A stretch of DNA of 64,000 bases from assembly GCF_018500185.1 (NCBI RefSeq), contig NZ_JAHBGI010000010.1:62001-126000 (forward strand), written 5' to 3'. The translations under genes and the position numbers were made by a program. Every line of letters starts with the position of its first letter. Positions within the stretch are counted from its first letter, which is position 1. Under the pieces are notes generated by a model. That model searched no databases. It saw nothing but the letters and a program-made list of their open reading frames with translations, and was not told the DNA's origin. The stretch comes from Litoribacter ruber (GTDB taxonomy: Bacteria; Bacteroidota; Bacteroidia; Cytophagales; Cyclobacteriaceae). Below are positions 9,010-18,366 of the stretch, piece after piece.

Positions 9010-10188
9010 TTATTTGCCTATTAAATATTTTCTCTTGTATGGAAAAGTAAATAAGTAGACAAAAGCAATCAGCGCACTTACCGTGCCCAGCAAAAACACC
9101 ATCTTGAAATTGCTAGCTTGGTTTGCAAACAGCCAGCCGGAAAACAATGCCCCCATACCGATACCTGCCTCAAGGGCAATGTACATCGTGGCCAGCGCTC
9201 TTCCCCGATAAGCATCAAGGGATAAATCAATCGTCCAAGCCGTAACGGTAGGTGAGTTCATTCCCACAGAGCATCCAAAAAGTACTCCGCCAATCATCAG
9301 CATCATCTTGCTGTCTGCATAAGCTATAATTAGCATAGATAATGCCATAATGAAAGTGGCAATCTTGAGGATGGGGATCCTGCCATAGCGGTCCGAAGTT
9401 TTTCCAGCTATGATTCTGATAGCCAGAGAGGATAGGGTGAAGACTGCAAAAAACAGCCCTTTGTTCTTTATACCCAAATGCGCTGAATAATCCGGAATTA
9501 TTGTCAGGATGATGCCAAAAGAGAAAACGGTAAAAAACAGGACTACCGATGGATCCACCACCCGCTTTTCAATGATCTCATGTCTTTTTAGCATGAGATG
9601 GCTTTTGTGAAGTTTTTCTTTGTTGGGTACAGTTTCTTTTAGCTTGAAAAGAATGACTACCGACAGCAATGCAATGATAGCCGAGAGATAAAACAATGGC
9701 GTAAGGCCATAAATGGCAGCAATGTATCCCCCAAGTGCCGGCCCCGCTGCCATGCCTAGGGATCCGAAAAGCGATTGTATACCCATAGCTTCTCCTCTCC
9801 GCTGAAAGGGCACAATGTCGGCCACATAAGCTGAAGTGCCGGTAGGGGTAAAGCCGGTTGAGAAGCCATGCACAAACCTTAAGAACAGAAAACCACCGAT
9901 CGAGGTCATGATAGGATACATCAAGCTTACCCCGAAGCAAATCATGGCACCAAAAACCATCACGGGGATCCTTCCCACCTTGTCGGCCAGCTTTCCGCTA
10001 AAGGGCCTAGAAAGACCAGCTGTTAGGGTAAACAAGGAGATGATAAGACCTTTGTAATCCTCCCCGCCCAAAGAAGTGAGATAGGAGGGGAGCTCGGGCA
10101 CGATCATGTTGAAGCTGGCAAAGAACAGAAATGAACTTATGCACAGCAACATGAAATCAAGGGTAAAGAAGGAAGGCCGGAAGTTCAT
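9010..10188 (-). CDS. MFS transporter
   Basis: This 392-residue protein has twelve predicted membrane helices. The MFS motif A is present in both halves: GKLADKVGRIPVM between helices 2 and 3 and GKTSDRYGRIPIL between helices 8 and 9. The segment GFTPTGTSAYVADIVPFQRRGEA is shared with drug/H+ antiporter-like members. The start MNFRPSFFTLDFMLLC places the first helix right at the N-terminus, as usual. It follows prfB on the same strand but is separated from it by a hairpin, so it is probably a separate unit. The substrate is unknown. Confidence 0.92.
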   Translation of the reverse strand: MNFRPSFFTLDFMLLCISSFLFFASFNMIVPELPSYLTSLGGEDYKGLIISLFTLTAGLSRPFSGKLADKVGRIPVMVFGAMICFGVSLMYPIMTSIGGFLFLRFVHGFSTGFTPTGTSAYVADIVPFQRRGEAMGIQSLFGSLGMAAGPALGGYIAAIYGLTPLFYLSAIIALLSVVILFKLKETVPNKEKLHKSHLMLKRHEIIEKRVVDPSVVLFFTVFSFGIILTIIPDYSAHLGIKNKGLFFAVFTLSSLAIRIIAGKTSDRYGRIPILKIATFIMALSMLIIAYADSKMMLMIGGVLFGCSVGMNSPTVTAWTIDLSLDAYRGRALATMYIALEAGIGMGALFSGWLFANQASNFKMVFLLGTVSALIAFVYLFTFPYKRKYLIGK

Positions 10189-10200
10189 GGGGTTTCAAAT

Positions 10201-10235
10201 GATTAAAGGCACCGCTTGTCGCAGTGCCTTTAATC
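10201..10235 (-). terminator. Hairpin between prfB and the MFS gene
   Basis: GATTAAAGGCAC (10201-10212) and GTGCCTTTAATC (10224-10235) form a perfect 12-bp stem with an 11-base loop, 23 bases after the prfB stop on the minus strand. The trailing T-run is weak, so it may be a weak terminator or an mRNA 3' end stabiliser. Confidence 0.6.
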
Positions 10236-10257
10236 GCATTAATAAGAATGGTGATGC

Positions 10258-11359
10258 TTAATCCTGTTTAGACTCCTTTTCGCTTTGGGCCAGCAGGTAA
10301 GCTTTGATAAATTCATTCAGGTTGCCGTCCAGCACAGACTGTACGTCGGAAGTTTCATGACCGGTCCGGGCATCCTTGATGAGCTTATATGGGTGAAGCA
10401 CATAGTTACGAATTTGAGAACCAAAGTCGATCCTCATTTTGCCGGACTCAATTTTCGCCCTCTCGGCATTTCGCTTCTCCATCTCCAGCTGATAAAGCCT
10501 GGACTTCAGCATTTGCATGGCCTTCTCACGGTTGGCTAGCTGCGAACGCTCGATCTGGCAGACCACCACGATTCCGGTTGGCTTGTGGGTCAGCTGAACT
10601 TTGGTTTCTACCTTGTTCACGTTCTGCCCGCCTGCCCCACCTGATCGGGAGGTGTGTAGCTCGATGTCCGAAGGGTTGATTTCAATCTCAATGGTATCGT
10701 CCACCACAGGATAGGCATATACAGAGGCAAAAGAAGTGTGTCTTCTTCCACCACTGTCAAATGGTGAAATTCTTACTAATCTGTGTACACCGATCTCGGA
10801 TTTTAGAAACCCATAAGCCAGAGGTCCGTCAAATTCCAGCGTAACCGACTTGATCCCGGCCACTTCACCTTCTTGGAGGTCTACTTCACGAACTTTGTAG
10901 CCGTTTTTCTCTCCCCACATAATGTACATCCTCATCAGGATGGATGCCCAGTCGTTACTTTCCGTACCGCCCGCACCTGGATTGATTTCCAGCATGGCGC
11001 TCAATTGGTCCTCTTCACTGCTGAGCATTTTTTTCAGCTCGAGGTCTTCAACTTCTGATAAGGCCTTGTTGTAATCAGCTTTGAGCTCGCTTTCGTCTAC
11101 CTCTCCGGCAGTGTAAAACTCATATAGCACTTCCAGGTCCTGCACTTGGGTTTCCACCTTTTCATAGGCAGATGTCCAAGCTTTACGCGCCTGGATTTGT
11201 TTCATTGTTTTTTCGGCTTCTTCCGGATCATTCCAGAAGTCCGGTTGGGCGGATACCGCCTCTAGGTCTTCTATTTCTACTTTCTTACGATCGTAGTCAA
11301 AGATACCTCCTCAAGGCCGTGATACGCGCCTTCAAGTCTTTCAACCCGTCTGATGTCAT
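10258..11359 (-). CDS. prfB: Peptide chain release factor 2, with programmed +1 frameshift
   Basis: RF2 recognises UGA and UAA stop codons and triggers peptide release. The gene starts at ATG 11359, reads 20 codons ([20 protein letters not shown]) and meets an in-frame TGA at 11299-11297. Skipping one T puts translation into the long frame beginning Asp-Tyr-Asp, giving about 366 residues, the normal RF2 length. The long frame holds the catalytic GGQ (in [11 protein letters not shown]) and the SPF tripeptide anticodon (in [10 protein letters not shown]) that is specific to RF2. Taking an internal ATG as the start would lose about 50 N-terminal residues, so the frameshifted gene is the correct model. 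A hairpin follows at 10201-10235. Confidence 0.97.
11296..11311 (-). promoter_or_regulatory. prfB programmed frameshift site
   Basis: On the minus strand AGGAGG (11311-11306) is followed by TAT and then CTTTGAC (11302-11296). This is the canonical RF2 autoregulatory site: an internal Shine-Dalgarno sequence three bases before a CTT slippery codon and a TGA stop followed by C. Low RF2 leaves UGA undecoded and favours the +1 slip, so RF2 controls its own synthesis. Confidence 0.96.
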
Positions 11360-11466
11360 AATAAATTCGTTTTATTTTAAGGGTGCAAATTTCGATATTT
11401 AAAACCGATTTACCTAATCTCCCCAGTTTAACAATTTCCTCAACAGAAATGTGGCCCTCCACCCAA

Positions 11467-11979
11467 TCAGTCAATCTGGTCCTCAGGCTCCTGTCGGATC
11501 AATTGAATTCTGTTGCGGCCCTGGTTTTTGAAATACTTATATTTCGTAAGGGATATGATTCCACTGGTAGCAAAAAGAGCACCTGAGAGAATCAGCCCGC
11601 CTGTACTGTAGCTTAGCCTGCCGTCATGATAGAGGCTGTTGATCGTTTCGGCGGTCAACCACAGAGCTCCCGCTCCAGCCGCCAACGTGCTGAGGTTTCG
11701 AATAGTCTGGTTTCTCTCGTCCTTGTGCCGGATGTCCACCACAGCGATTTGCTCAGGCTTGAGCACATTTTCACGCATCACTATGATATCCTGCTGGATT
11801 TCTGTGATGACGTCGGTGTAGAAGTAGTCCGCATCAGTTTGCCTGTAGGTGATTTCTTCCCCTACTTCGTAGAAAATCCTGGTTTTCTTATTGGTGCCTC
11901 TTTGCAGAAGCAATACATGCTGGGCAAAAGCAGCCTCGAGGCAGAATAAACATGCCAGTGATAAGAATAATACTTTCAT
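11467..11979 (-). CDS. Hypothetical exported/membrane protein
   Basis: From the ATG at 11979 the protein has 170 residues, beginning MKVLFLSLACLFCLEAAFAQ, a good signal peptide; an upstream ATG at 12006 would put nine residues before it. The mature part begins with a beta-rich stretch (ITYRQTDADYFYTDVITEIQ) that resembles small lipoprotein-type or outer-membrane-associated proteins. Two hydrophobic segments follow near residues 100-115 and 125-145, and the tail is basic. No family is recognised. It follows ilvE on the same strand behind a terminator and is probably transcribed separately or by read-through. Confidence 0.7.
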   Translation of the reverse strand: MKVLFLSLACLFCLEAAFAQHVLLLQRGTNKKTRIFYEVGEEITYRQTDADYFYTDVITEIQQDIIVMRENVLKPEQIAVVDIRHKDERNQTIRNLSTLAAGAGALWLTAETINSLYHDGRLSYSTGGLILSGALFATSGIISLTKYKYFKNQGRNRIQLIRQEPEDQID

Positions 11980-12010
11980 AAATCCAAGTGAAAGGTAATC
12001 GTGCACATAA

Positions 12011-12042
12011 AAAGAGCAACACCTAGGTGGATGTTGCTCTTT
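12011..12042 (-). terminator. Terminator after ilvE
   Basis: AAAGAGCAACA (12011-12021) and TGTTGCTCTTT (12032-12042) form a perfect 11-bp stem with a 10-base loop, just after the ilvE stop. On the minus strand the stem ends in TTTTT. Confidence 0.8.
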
Positions 12043-12048
12043 ATGAAT

Positions 12049-13116
12049 TTAAAGTTTGGTAATCCAGCCGTAAGGATCTTCTTTTTTGCCATACTTGATA
12101 GCATCAAGTTCTTCCAATACGTTGTAGCTAAAGGAGTCGCTTGGTTTTTCTGGCAAAGTAAAATCCTTGCCATTTACAGAGATGAGTGAAATGTGGGCTA
12201 TGGTAGCGGCGGTACCGGTACCAAAGGCTTCCACCACGGAGCCTTTTTCCAAGGCCTCTTCCAGTTCTGCCACTCTTAGAAATCTCTCTTCCACATTCAA
12301 TCCCATTTCCTTGGCCAATATCAACACACTTTCCCTGGTAATACCTGCCAAAATGGTGCTGGTGGTCAATGGGGCCGTGATCAAGGTGCCGTTGATGATA
12401 AACATAATATTCATCGTGCCGCTTTCCTCTATAAACTGGTGGGACTTGGCGTCTGTCCAGAGTAGCTGGTCATAGCCTTCCTTCTGGGCAAGCAAGGCAG
12501 GATACAAGGAACCTGCATAATTGCCCGCGGCTTTTGCATAACCTGTACCGCCTTCAGCCGCGCGGCTATATTTAGTTTCCACCTTCACCTTCACTGGCTT
12601 GGCATAGTAGTGCCCCACCGGGCAGGTGAATATGATGAATTTATAATTGCTGGATGGTCGGATCCCAAGAAAATCGTCTGTGGCAAAAATGAAGGGCCTG
12701 ATGTAAAGAGAATACCCGTCCTTGTTAGGAATCCAGGCATTGTCCACCTCCAAAAGTTTTTTCAACCCGCTCATGAATATTTCCTCCGGAAGTTCAGGGA
12801 TACACATTCTTTGAGCTGAGACGTTGAGTCGTTTTTGGTTCTCCTCCGGTCTAAAAATCAGGGTTTCCCCGTCTTTGTTTTTGTAAGCTTTCATACCCTC
12901 AAATACCGACTGCCCATAATGAAGGGTCGAGTTTGCCGGATTGAGGGTGAGCGGAGCATACGGCTCTATTCTAAACTCGCCCCATTCGCCATCCTTAAAA
13001 TCAGCCACAAACATGTGGTCGCTGATGGTCTGTCCAAACTGTAGGTTGTCGAAGTCAGTTTGCAATAGTTTGGAGTCGGAGGTTTGGTTAATTTGGATTT
13101 CTATGGTAGTGTTCAT
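12049..13116 (-). CDS. ilvE: Branched-chain amino acid aminotransferase
   Basis: This 355-residue class IV PLP-dependent aminotransferase transfers the amino group between Leu/Ile/Val and 2-oxoglutarate. The PLP lysine lies in GTGYAKAAGNYAGS near residue 195. The glutamate that binds the pyridine nitrogen is in EESGTMN, and the phosphate-binding segment is TILAGITRESVL. The long N-terminus and LNPANSTLHYGQSVFEGMKA place it in the eukaryote-like BCAT type II group. The start is 4 bases after the stop of the adenosyltransferase gene, so the two are in one operon. A strong hairpin ends the unit. Confidence 0.93.
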   Translation of the reverse strand: MNTTIEIQINQTSDSKLLQTDFDNLQFGQTISDHMFVADFKDGEWGEFRIEPYAPLTLNPANSTLHYGQSVFEGMKAYKNKDGETLIFRPEENQKRLNVSAQRMCIPELPEEIFMSGLKKLLEVDNAWIPNKDGYSLYIRPFIFATDDFLGIRPSSNYKFIIFTCPVGHYYAKPVKVKVETKYSRAAEGGTGYAKAAGNYAGSLYPALLAQKEGYDQLLWTDAKSHQFIEESGTMNIMFIINGTLITAPLTTSTILAGITRESVLILAKEMGLNVEERFLRVAELEEALEKGSVVEAFGTGTAATIAHISLISVNGKDFTLPEKPSDSFSYNVLEELDAIKYGKKEDPYGWITKL

Positions 13117-13120
13117 GTTG

Positions 13121-13669
13121 TTATTTTCTAGGTTCCCACAGGACCTCGTTAATATTCAGTTCTTTAGCCATCATTCTACCCAGCACAAAAAGGTAATCGG
13201 AAAGCCGGTTGATATAGGTGACGATCAGTTCATCCACATGCTCCGATTCATTTAATAGAATGATGCATCTTTCTGTCCTTCTGCAAACCGTTCGGGCCAA
13301 ATGACAAAAGGAAACCGCCTGGTGTCCACCTGGCAATACAAAATTTTTCAGCGGTGCAAGTTGCTTGTCCATCTCATCGATAGCTTTCTCCAGCAACTCG
13401 ACATCTTGCTCATGGATGTCGGGCCTCTTGACCTTGTCCTTGCCTGGGGCCGTGGCCAGTGCCGCTCCGACGGTGAAAAGCCTGTCCTGAATATCCTTCA
13501 AAAAGTCCGCTCGGCTCGAATTGACCTCCTGATCTCTGAGCAAGCCTATATAGGAATTGAGCTCGTCGACTGTTCCATAGGCGTCAATGCGTAGGTGAGC
13601 CTTGGATACACGGGTGCCTCCAAGTAGAGAGGTGGTGCCTTTGTCCCCTGATTTGGTATAGATTTTCAT
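13121..13669 (-). CDS. Cob(I)alamin adenosyltransferase, PduO type
   Basis: This 182-residue protein transfers the adenosyl group of ATP to cob(I)alamin to make adenosylcobalamin. The N-terminal ATP-binding segment KIYTKSGDKGTTSLLGGTR-VSK, the following DAYGTVDELNSYIG and the C-terminal FCHLARTVCRRTERC and NRLSDYLFVLGR are all diagnostic of the PduO family (a five-helix trimer). It lies between an ABC ATPase gene (26-base gap) and ilvE (4-base gap) on the same strand. The presence of this enzyme suggests that the cell uses B12-dependent enzymes; no de novo cobalamin genes are seen here. Confidence 0.94.
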   Translation of the reverse strand: MKIYTKSGDKGTTSLLGGTRVSKAHLRIDAYGTVDELNSYIGLLRDQEVNSSRADFLKDIQDRLFTVGAALATAPGKDKVKRPDIHEQDVELLEKAIDEMDKQLAPLKNFVLPGGHQAVSFCHLARTVCRRTERCIILLNESEHVDELIVTYINRLSDYLFVLGRMMAKELNINEVLWEPRK

Positions 13670-13695
13670 GGAAGAATTGAAAGTTGGTGTTATGT

Positions 13696-14427
13696 TTAAC
13701 CCAATTCTTGGGCTTCCTGTTTTACTTTGGCTCTGGTTGGGTTATGGTTGATAGTATCAGACTCTACAAGTCCATCTCTCAATCTTACAATTCTATGCGC
13801 ATAATGGGCGATATCATCCTCGTGCGTGACCATGATGATGGTGTTGCCTTTGGAATGCAATTCCTCAAAAAGGCCCATAATGTCATAAGAGGTTTTGGTA
13901 TCCAAGTTACCGGTAGGTTCATCGGCAAGGATGATACTCGGGTCATTCACCAATGCCCTGGCAATGGCCACCCTTTGGCGCTGACCTCCTGAAAGTTCAT
14001 TGGGTTTGTGACTTACCCTGTCGGCCAGCCCCACATTCTTCAGTGCCATGTAGGCTTTGTCGTGCCGTTCGGTTTTGCCATACCCAGCATAGATAAGTGG
14101 AAGGGCTACATTTTCCAAGCAAGTGGCCCTGGGTAAAAGGTTGAACGTTTGGAACACGAACCCGATTTCCCGGTTTCTGATTTCGGCCAGCTCGTTTTCG
14201 GTCATGTCACTTACATCTTTGTTGTTCAAAATGTAGGTGCCCGCCGATGGGGTGTCCAAGCAACCGATTATGTTCATGAGTGTGGACTTTCCTGATCCGG
14301 AAGGCCCCATAAAAGCCACATATTCCCCTCTGTTGACGGTGATGGAAATAGATTTTAAAGCGTGTACTTCTTCGGCTCCCATTCGGTAAACCTTCTGAAT
14401 GTCATTGGTTTCAATTACTTTTCCCAT
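13696..14427 (-). CDS. ABC transporter ATP-binding protein, LolD/MacB type
   Basis: This 243-residue ATPase has Walker [10 protein letters not shown] (near residue 41), Q-loop [11 protein letters not shown], signature [15 protein letters not shown], Walker [13 protein letters not shown] and H-loop MVTHE. The sequence around [14 protein letters not shown] is typical of the MacB/LolD/FtsE-like type VII group, which works with FtsX-domain permeases. No permease gene is adjacent, so its partner must be encoded elsewhere. The C-terminal tail of about 20 residues beyond the nucleotide-binding domain is hydrophilic. It is 26 bases upstream of the adenosyltransferase gene. Confidence 0.92.
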   Translation of the reverse strand: MGKVIETNDIQKVYRMGAEEVHALKSISITVNRGEYVAFMGPSGSGKSTLMNIIGCLDTPSAGTYILNNKDVSDMTENELAEIRNREIGFVFQTFNLLPRATCLENVALPLIYAGYGKTERHDKAYMALKNVGLADRVSHKPNELSGGQRQRVAIARALVNDPSIILADEPTGNLDTKTSYDIMGLFEELHSKGNTIIMVTHEDDIAHYAHRIVRLRDGLVESDTINHNPTRAKVKQEAQELG

Positions 14428-14502
14428 CGCATAAAATTATTTTAGGATTTCAATATACGGTTTTCAAAGGATTATTACAGTATGATATGCCACAAACGGC
14501 AT

Positions 14503-17292
14503 TTAAAAGTGTTTAACTTGTAGTTCCTCAAGGGTTTGGTCATCCACCCAGCCCCGCATGTCGCTCAAAGCCTCACTTCCATATTGGTGCAAGCCGGCCA
14601 TCCGGCTGTGTTTGACAAAATTGATCCACAACAAAGGATCTCTGTTGAAACTGATTGCTTCCTGAAGGATGTTGTATTTTTCCATCAGGTCTTCCTCAGC
14701 TTCTACCGCTTTGAGCACCAAAGGGGTCCAATAGGCGTTGGCGGTAAGGTCACTGCCGTCCACTGTTCTTTCCAATCTTTCATGGCTTGGGATCTTCCAT
14801 TCACCGGGTTGCAGCATGGTGATGAGCTCAGATATATAGCTTTCTTCCTGTTGAAAGGTTGGCGATTGGAGGATCAAGGTCTTTAACCCTTCCAATTCTT
14901 TTGTGTCGAACCAATGGGCTTTTCTCCAAAGTGTTTCATAAGCAAGTCTAGACCTCATATCCACATCATCTACAGTTGCAATTCTGTCCAAAACCTCTTG
15001 CTTGGTGGCGGGAAGCAATCTAGAAAGTGCGTGAAAGAAACGTTCTTCCTGGGTTTCCACTACTGTTTCCTCTTCCAAGTTGAGCCACTCCGGCCAGTCT
15101 GCCTCATACTGCAGGGCAATCCGCATTGCCAAATCGGGCTTCCCTCCAAAATATAAGATTGCCAAGTGCTCGGGCTTGAAATTCCGAAAGCCCTTTTCTT
15201 CTGCCTGCTGAAGTTCTTTGGCCGCCTTTTCAAAATCAAGTTGACCAGCCAGAATCATGGCAGTGAGGTGGTGGTAATATCCGGCTGAGCCCGCAAACCC
15301 GAAGGCAAGTCCGTTGCTGTATTCCACAGCTTCATTTATCTTGTTGGCCTGGAGGGTCCGCAGCACCCTGAGCTGCCTCCATTCTTCTTCGACCTGGGGG
15401 GCATTTTCCTCGGAAAGTTTCTGGTCAATAAATGCCAGGTCATCCCCAACTGTCCCAGTGGTCTGGTTGCTCCATTGGTTGGTCAGCAGCGCCCTCTCCA
15501 GAAGTGGCGTATTCACTTCTTTTTCATCTCGTAAACTGAAAGGGGCTATATTCCCTTTTTGGTTGTGAAAAGCCAGGCTGTTGATCTGTGCAATCAAATC
15601 GTTTTCAGGATCCATTTCCTCTTCAAATCGGATGAGGTGTTTTACCTGAAGCCCGATTTTATTGGCCAAAATGATTTTATTGTTGGCTGAAAGATTTTCC
15701 AGCAAGGCGTAGGCATCTTCCGATTTGTTGATTCTGCTCTGCAGCAGCGCCAGGTTGTTGCTCAAATGAATGTTGTCAGGGAAAATCTCTAAGCCTTTGG
15801 TCAGGTAGAATATCGCATCCAGGACTTTGTTTTCCCTATGCAAAACCGAGGACAGCAAAATGATATCATTCACGGTAGGTGCCACCTCCAGACTTTGTTC
15901 GAGCTCTCTTTTGGCCAAGGTTGGCTGTCTTTGGTTGAGCTTCATGTGGGCCGAGGCATTTTTTGCCTTTGGGTTGTTCCTATAGCGGTCCCAGCTGTTT
16001 TCAAACAGGATCCCAGCTTCAAGTGGACGATTGGTGGCGTAATAATAGTCAGCGGCCAAATTAGTGGAGCTGGCCCCAAACTGCAAACCAATAACCCCGT
16101 CGGCAAACATGACCAAACTGAGCATACCGATCAGGGCTCCAAGTCTCATGTGGATGTAGGCGAAAAGCTTGGGTTCGAATAGCACCCTGTGCACCATCTG
16201 CCCGCTGTTCATCAAGTTGGAGAAATTGGCTAGCACATAGGCAAAGAAGAGTGTACTAAAGGCTATTTGGGTATAAATAAAACCATGTCTGAGAAAGTCA
16301 TGCATGGGCTGGTTAACCGAAAAGGCTGCCTTCCAGTAGGTGAAAATAGCAATGGCGAAACCGATCAGATAGAAGTTTTTCCCTATGCTTGGAAAAGGGT
16401 AGGGCTGCTCAATCTGCTTGGTTTTGAGGTGCACCTCCAAAAAGCCCAAAGCTCCCACCAGCAAAAACAAAAAAGGAATGGGTACTATAGGGAAGCCAAA
16501 TGTGGCGTTTCCGGTAATGTCAAGATATACAAAGATAAGTGCTATCAGGTAGATGATAAAGATAGTTACAAAGTGCCAGGTGACTTTGATCCCGACGCCT
16601 TTATTAAGTTTGACGAGCAGGAAAAACAAACCTGTGATGGCGGAGTGGCCTATGTAGGCAAAAAAGATGAAGGAAAATCCCATAGCCAAAAGGCTGAGGT
16701 TTTCGGCCATCATGAGGTAGGGATTGATCACCGGGCTTAAGTATGCCAACAGTGGCAAGGTCAAAAGACCAACAGGGATAATTACTAGGGCTCTTTTGCC
16801 AAGCTGCCAATGGTCCAAAAAAGTATGGATAAGCATGGCCGGAGCCACCATCCCCAAAATCCAGATCAATAGACCATAAGGAGTGTTAATGCCCCCAATA
16901 TTCAAACCGTTGAATCCGGCCAGCAGGGATAGTCCTATGAATATTACTGCTGTGACAATGAACTGAACCCGCTTGAAGGTGGATACAAATACCATCCCCG
17001 CAGCGGTCAATAGCCAAATGGCCAACCCAAAAACAAGGGTGGAATTCGTCTGAAGGATAGGGGGGAGGGATTCGTAATTCTGGAAAAGCACAAAGTTTTC
17101 AACCTCCAGTGGCAACTGGTATAATCCCAAATTCAGAAACTTGAGGGGAATGTTTATCTTTTCAGAAAAAATGCCCGGCTCGAGCGGCATGGCTCTACCC
17201 GGGTTGATATAAAGTGTTTCTATAAGAATTACCGCCCCGATCAGGCATAGCAGGCCTAAAAGGAGGTAGTTCGTGCGACTCGAAAACCGCAT
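14503..17292 (-). CDS. Large membrane protein with C-terminal TPR-like domain
   Basis: This 929-residue protein has two parts. Residues 1 to about 400 hold roughly ten membrane helices, with one near residue 10. Residues 430 to 929 form a helical soluble domain with TPR-like pairs, for example APTVNDIILLSSVLHRENKV and LDAIFYLTKGLEIFPDNIHL near 470-510 and AGQLDFEKAAKELQQAEEKG further on. No known catalytic motif is seen. The start codon overlaps the gatC stop by one base, so translation is coupled. It may be a membrane-anchored scaffold; the function is unknown. Cyclobacteriaceae relatives probably share it, but this was not checked. Confidence 0.75.
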   Translation of the reverse strand: MRFSSRTNYLLLGLLCLIGAVILIETLYINPGRAMPLEPGIFSEKINIPLKFLNLGLYQLPLEVENFVLFQNYESLPPILQTNSTLVFGLAIWLLTAAGMVFVSTFKRVQFIVTAVIFIGLSLLAGFNGLNIGGINTPYGLLIWILGMVAPAMLIHTFLDHWQLGKRALVIIPVGLLTLPLLAYLSPVINPYLMMAENLSLLAMGFSFIFFAYIGHSAITGLFFLLVKLNKGVGIKVTWHFVTIFIIYLIALIFVYLDITGNATFGFPIVPIPFLFLLVGALGFLEVHLKTKQIEQPYPFPSIGKNFYLIGFAIAIFTYWKAAFSVNQPMHDFLRHGFIYTQIAFSTLFFAYVLANFSNLMNSGQMVHRVLFEPKLFAYIHMRLGALIGMLSLVMFADGVIGLQFGASSTNLAADYYYATNRPLEAGILFENSWDRYRNNPKAKNASAHMKLNQRQPTLAKRELEQSLEVAPTVNDIILLSSVLHRENKVLDAIFYLTKGLEIFPDNIHLSNNLALLQSRINKSEDAYALLENLSANNKIILANKIGLQVKHLIRFEEEMDPENDLIAQINSLAFHNQKGNIAPFSLRDEKEVNTPLLERALLTNQWSNQTTGTVGDDLAFIDQKLSEENAPQVEEEWRQLRVLRTLQANKINEAVEYSNGLAFGFAGSAGYYHHLTAMILAGQLDFEKAAKELQQAEEKGFRNFKPEHLAILYFGGKPDLAMRIALQYEADWPEWLNLEEETVVETQEERFFHALSRLLPATKQEVLDRIATVDDVDMRSRLAYETLWRKAHWFDTKELEGLKTLILQSPTFQQEESYISELITMLQPGEWKIPSHERLERTVDGSDLTANAYWTPLVLKAVEAEEDLMEKYNILQEAISFNRDPLLWINFVKHSRMAGLHQYGSEALSDMRGWVDDQTLEELQVKHF

Positions 17293-17579
17293 TATTCCAT
17301 TACTTTTGGTACCCTGAAGTAATCAGAGTCTTTTTGAGGCGCGTTTTTCAGTCCTTTTTCATGTGAAAGGTGCTCGCCTACTTTATCTTCCCTCAATACA
17401 TTGACTTCAGATGACATGGTGGTGATGGGCTCCACTCCTTCGGTATCCACCTCGTTGAGCTTTTCCACCCAGTCCAAAATCTGGGTCATGTCTTTGGTCA
17501 TTTTCTCTGCCCCTGCCTCATCAAATTCAAGTCTGGCCAAATGGGCGATTTTCTTAAGGGTATTGTTATCTATTTTCAT
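17292..17579 (-). CDS. gatC: Asp-tRNA(Asn)/Glu-tRNA(Gln) amidotransferase subunit C
   Basis: At 95 residues this is the full length of GatC, the small subunit that holds GatA and GatB together in the complex converting misacylated Glu-tRNA(Gln)/Asp-tRNA(Asn). Signature segments are KKIAHLARLEFDEAGAEKMT near the N-terminus, ILDWVEKLNEVDTEGVEPI in the middle and a C-terminal DYFRVPKVME that resembles the GatC end. gatA and gatB are not nearby. It overlaps plsC by 14 bases at its start and the membrane-TPR gene by one base at its stop. Confidence 0.95.
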   Translation of the reverse strand: MKIDNNTLKKIAHLARLEFDEAGAEKMTKDMTQILDWVEKLNEVDTEGVEPITTMSSEVNVLREDKVGEHLSHEKGLKNAPQKDSDYFRVPKVME

Positions 17580-18366
17580 GTATGATCAAATTCTGAAGAT
17601 TATTGTTTTCAGCTACTGTTTGGCCTGAAACCACCAGCTCGGGGTTGTCCTTCCACAATTGCTCCTGAATGGTTTGGTAGCAACGTTCTTTTAGCTCCCC
17701 TGCAGCCTTTACATCCAGTCCTTCCACTGAAATCGGCGGGTGAAAAACGACCTTGATGTTTTTATAGTTCAGCAACAGTTTGCCGTCGTCCGGCAAAATT
17801 AAGTGATTATAGGATAAAGTTACAGGAATAATGGGGATTTGTTTCTCAAGGGCCACCTTGAAGGCCCCATCTTTAAACCTGCCCATTTGCGGAGGGTTTG
17901 GGGCGATGATTCCCCCTTCGGGAAAAATCACCACGCTGCTGCCTTTATCCAAGGCCTCCTTGGTTTTGGTGATCGTTTCTCCCCTGCTTCTCAGGCTACT
18001 TCTGTTGACGGCAATGTGCAAATTTCTGAACATGTAGCCAAAAATCGGAAGTTTGCCCAGGGAGCTTTTCCCGATAAAGATGGCATCATTGGGAATCAGC
18101 CCCAAGGCGGGGATGTCCAGATAGGAGAAATGGTTGGCTACGATGATGTACTGCTTGCTGAACTTCAGGTGGTGTTTGTTTTCGTATTTCACCTTGATGA
18201 AAAGCATCACAAAAAACAGCTTGGCCCACACTCTGTTGAGCATGCGCCCGTATTTCTTCAGGCCGGGAATCTCGATGGTCAACACAAAAAAAGGCAAAAG
18301 CAACAGGAAGGTGATGATAAACACCCCCAAACCGTAAATTGAATATATCCTCCTCAGAATTTTCAT
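17566..18366 (-). CDS. plsC: 1-acyl-sn-glycerol-3-phosphate acyltransferase
   Basis: This 266-residue protein makes phosphatidic acid by acylating lysophosphatidic acid at the inner membrane. The catalytic HX4D motif is in VANHFSYLDIPAL (near residues 76-88), and the glycerol-phosphate-binding motif is FPEGGI. A strong N-terminal membrane helix (residues 10-32) precedes them. A C-terminal extension of about 30 residues beyond the core has no clear function. It overlaps the globin gene upstream by four bases (ATGA) and gatC downstream, so the four genes from globin to the TPR protein form one compact operon. Confidence 0.9.
   Translation of the reverse strand: MKILRRIYSIYGLGVFIITFLLLLPFFVLTIEIPGLKKYGRMLNRVWAKLFFVMLFIKVKYENKHHLKFSKQYIIVANHFSYLDIPALGLIPNDAIFIGKSSLGKLPIFGYMFRNLHIAVNRSSLRSRGETITKTKEALDKGSSVVIFPEGGIIAPNPPQMGRFKDGAFKVALEKQIPIIPVTLSYNHLILPDDGKLLLNYKNIKVVFHPPISVEGLDVKAAGELKERCYQTIQEQLWKDNPELVVSGQTVAENNNLQNLIIHENR

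Noticed and set aside
11277-11474. 65-codon frame upstream of prfB on the minus strand
   Set aside because: It overlaps the RF2 leader and frameshift site in another phase; the RF2 leader frame is the real one.
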